Below, piece by piece: positions 62,480 to 64,000 of a DNA stretch of 64,000 bases. Made by a program: the position numbers and the translations under genes. The stretch lies in contig NZ_JAELUC010000005.1 in NCBI RefSeq assembly GCF_016429155.1, positions 1 through 64,000 of the forward strand, read 5' to 3'. Source of the stretch: Pedobacter sp. ASV12 (GTDB taxonomy: Bacteria > Bacteroidota > Bacteroidia > Sphingobacteriales > Sphingobacteriaceae). Position 1 is the first letter of the stretch. Each line of letters opens with the position of its first letter. The notes beneath the pieces are model-generated. The model was not told where the DNA came from. It ran no database searches and saw only the letters and a list, made by a program, of their open reading frames with translations.

Positions 62480-63888
62480 TATGCTGTTTCGCTGTCTTTA
62501 ACTTTTACTATTTGGGCCATCATTTCGGCCTCTACTACTACTTTATCGCCAACCATGCCTACGCCCTTCATTTGGGCAATGCCCCTGCGCATGGGCTCCA
62601 TCAGGTCGCACCTGAATATTAGGGTATCTCCAGGCAATACTTGTGCCCTAAAACGCACATTGTCTATTTTAAGGAAATAGGTTAGGTAGTTTCTTGGGTC
62701 GGGCACGGTGCTGAGCACCAAAATGCCACCCACTTGAGCCATCGATTCGATTTGTATTACCCCTGGCATTACCGGTGCACCCGGAAAATGCCCTTTAAAG
62801 AACTCTTCGTTCATGGTTACGTTCTTTACGCCAACCACGTGGGTTTTCGAAAGCTCTATAACTTTATCCACAAACAAGAACGGCTGCCTGTGCGGCAGGA
62901 TATCCATTACCTGTACCACATCAAAAATAGGCTTGGTGTTGGGATCGTATACTTTTTGTATTTTTTTGCCTTTTTCCTTTTTAATGGCAGCCTTAATCCT
63001 TTTGGCAAAGGCAACGTTAGCGGCATGACCTGGCCTGGCCGCCATGATGTGGCCTTTCAGGTGAACGCCTACCAAAGCCAGATCGCCAATCATGTCTAAC
63101 AGTTTATGACGGGCAGGCTCGTTTTGGTAACGGAGCTCCATGTTATTTAAAATACCTTGTGGCGCAACCTCGATGGCTTTTCTTTTAAAGATGGTGGCCA
63201 AATGGTCGAGCTCCTCACGGGTTACCTCCTTGTCAACAATAACGATGGCATTGTTCAGGTCGCCTCCTTTAATCAGGTTATTTTTAAGCTGGTACTCCAG
63301 TTCGTGCAGAAAGCAGAAGGTACGGCACGAGGCGATTTCCTTCTTAAACTCTGCAATGCTCGAGATCCCGGCGTGCTGGCTGCCCAAAACCGGCGAATTG
63401 TAGTCGATCATGCAGGTAAAACGATAATCGTCAAGCGGCATGGCCACAATTTCTACCTTTCTGTCGGCCTCGGTATAGGTAATGTTATGTGGAATGGTAA
63501 AATATTCTCTGTCGGCACTTTGCGAAACTACGCCCACCTCTTCCAAAGCCTCGATAAACTGAATGGCGCTGCCATCCATAATCGGGGTTTCGGGACCGTC
63601 GAGCTTCAGCAACACGTTGTCTAGGTCCATGCCCACCAACGACGCCATAACGTGTTCTACGGTACTTACGCTTGCTCCGTTTTGGCTAATGGTAGTGCCA
63701 CGGGCCGTATCGGTTACATTGTCGCAGTCGGCTTCAACAATCGGCTGACCTGGAAGGTCGATCCGCTGAAATTTAAACCCGTGGTTTTCTGGAGCGGGAC
63801 AAAATGTTAACGTCACATTTGCACCAGTATGCAAGCCTACGCCTTTAACTGATATTTCGCCCTTTATCGTCTTTTGCTTAACGTTCAT
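62479..63888 (-). CDS. lpxC/fabZ: Bifunctional LpxC deacetylase / FabZ-type 3-hydroxyacyl-ACP dehydratase
   Basis: A 469-residue fusion typical of Bacteroidota. Residues of about 1-300 are LpxC: ISVKGVGLHTGANVTLTF, VEHVMASLVGMDLDNV (zinc His in VEHVMA), KLLDMIGDLALVGVHLKGH (zinc His/Asp, with the last His in the catalytic set). Residues of about 315-460 are FabZ: DILPHRQPFLFVDKV, FFKGHFPGAPVMPGV (catalytic His in GHFPGxPVMPG), with Glu in IQIESMAQ. It makes deacetylated lipid A precursor and also elongates fatty acids. It is coupled at both ends by one-base overlaps. Confidence 0.97.
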   Translation of the reverse strand: MNVKQKTIKGEISVKGVGLHTGANVTLTFCPAPENHGFKFQRIDLPGQPIVEADCDNVTDTARGTTISQNGASVSTVEHVMASLVGMDLDNVLLKLDGPETPIMDGSAIQFIEALEEVGVVSQSADREYFTIPHNITYTEADRKVEIVAMPLDDYRFTCMIDYNSPVLGSQHAGISSIAEFKKEIASCRTFCFLHELEYQLKNNLIKGGDLNNAIVIVDKEVTREELDHLATIFKRKAIEVAPQGILNNMELRYQNEPARHKLLDMIGDLALVGVHLKGHIMAARPGHAANVAFAKRIKAAIKKEKGKKIQKVYDPNTKPIFDVVQVMDILPHRQPFLFVDKVIELSKTHVVGVKNVTMNEEFFKGHFPGAPVMPGVIQIESMAQVGGILVLSTVPDPRNYLTYFLKIDNVRFRAQVLPGDTLIFRCDLMEPMRRGIAQMKGVGMVGDKVVVEAEMMAQIVKVKDSETA

Positions 63889-64000
63889 TATCTATTCTGT
63901 GTTGTCGTAATCTGTTCGATGAGCGCATTAAGTTCAGCAATTTTGGCCTCTAATTCGCGTACCCGTTTTTCTACCTCGGGCAGCTTCTTAAATATAACGG
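63888..64000 (-). CDS. lpxD: LpxD C-terminus (partial)
   Basis: The window end cuts the gene; the last 37 codons are visible on the minus strand: VIFKKLPEVEKRVRELEAKI followed by AELNALIEQITTTQNR and a TAA that shares one base with the lpxC/fabZ ATG. The C-terminal coiled helix fits UDP-3-O-acylglucosamine N-acyltransferase LpxD, and the gene order lpxD-lpxC/fabZ-lpxA is usual. The bulk of the gene lies beyond 64000. The assignment rests on order and the coiled tail. Confidence 0.75.
   Translation of the reverse strand, partial: VIFKKLPEVEKRVRELEAKIAELNALIEQITTTQNR

Overview
The window reads as the left end of a contig from a member of the Bacteroidota, most likely family Sphingobacteriaceae (Pedobacter-like). 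The grounds are a fused lpxC-fabZ gene in an lpxD-lpxC/fabZ-lpxA operon, PF14905-type outer-membrane beta-barrel proteins, DUF3347, HYC_CC_PP and DUF6952 proteins, promoters of the TAnnTTTG type, and moderate GC. No rRNA, tRNA, CRISPR array, prophage or insertion sequence was recognised. The first 126 bases are not genomic: they are a poly-C run followed by an Illumina P7/Nextera adapter in reverse orientation.

Layout. 127-1015 is a broken RHS-repeat fragment (minus strand). 1247-6588 holds a lipoprotein amidase, an M49-like zinc peptidase and an outer-membrane beta-barrel protein. 6762-13670 is a six-gene minus-strand signalling operon: receiver-histidine kinase, a large CHASE3/HAMP/GAF hybrid kinase with three receivers, two single receivers, CheR and CheB, with no chemoreceptor or CheA. 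13862-16699 has a YpfJ-type metallopeptidase, a small double-glycine leader peptide and gltX. 16787-18901 is an overlapping kinase/DinB/thioesterase trio. 18922-23585 has a class C beta-lactamase-like hydrolase, a Crp/Fnr regulator, an SMR exporter, an ECF sigma factor with a probable anti-sigma partner, and small envelope proteins. 23625-26198 is an unusual GH9-CE4 fusion. 26328-30879 is a TetR-regulated TolC/HlyD/DHA2 efflux operon. Next come phosphoenolpyruvate carboxylase (31108-33693) and a peroxiredoxin/thioredoxin/DUF6952 trio (34865-36076).

36310-43441 is a block of exported hydrolases: an S9 peptidase, an M14 carboxypeptidase, a second M14 paralogue that has lost its metal and catalytic residues, and a short FAD-binding protein. 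After an aldehyde dehydrogenase, a BstA-like DinB protein and a DUF6265 protein, 46121-53817 is a copper-handling region on the minus strand: a multicopper oxidase fused to a CopB-like barrel, two DUF3347 proteins, two HMA proteins, an AraC regulator with a CxxC HMA-like N-terminus, an outer-membrane protein and a HYC_CC_PP protein. A YceI protein and a DODA-type dioxygenase lie among them. 54063-59373 (plus strand) has a cyclophilin, exonuclease III, the hutI-hutG pair and a sulfatase. 59441-64000 (minus strand) has a small HigA-N-terminus-like protein, 5-formyl-THF cyclo-ligase, efp, an ABC ATPase, lpxA, lpxC/fabZ and the 3' end of lpxD.

Most of the window is ordinary chromosome. The most rewarding places are the copper region with its metal-sensing AraC protein, the CheB/CheR-hybrid-kinase operon, the orphan double-glycine peptide, the active/inactive M14 pair, the GH9-CE4 fusion, and EF-P with Asn at the loop tip. 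No wholly new multi-gene defence or mobile system was found. All functional calls rest on reading motifs; no database search was run.
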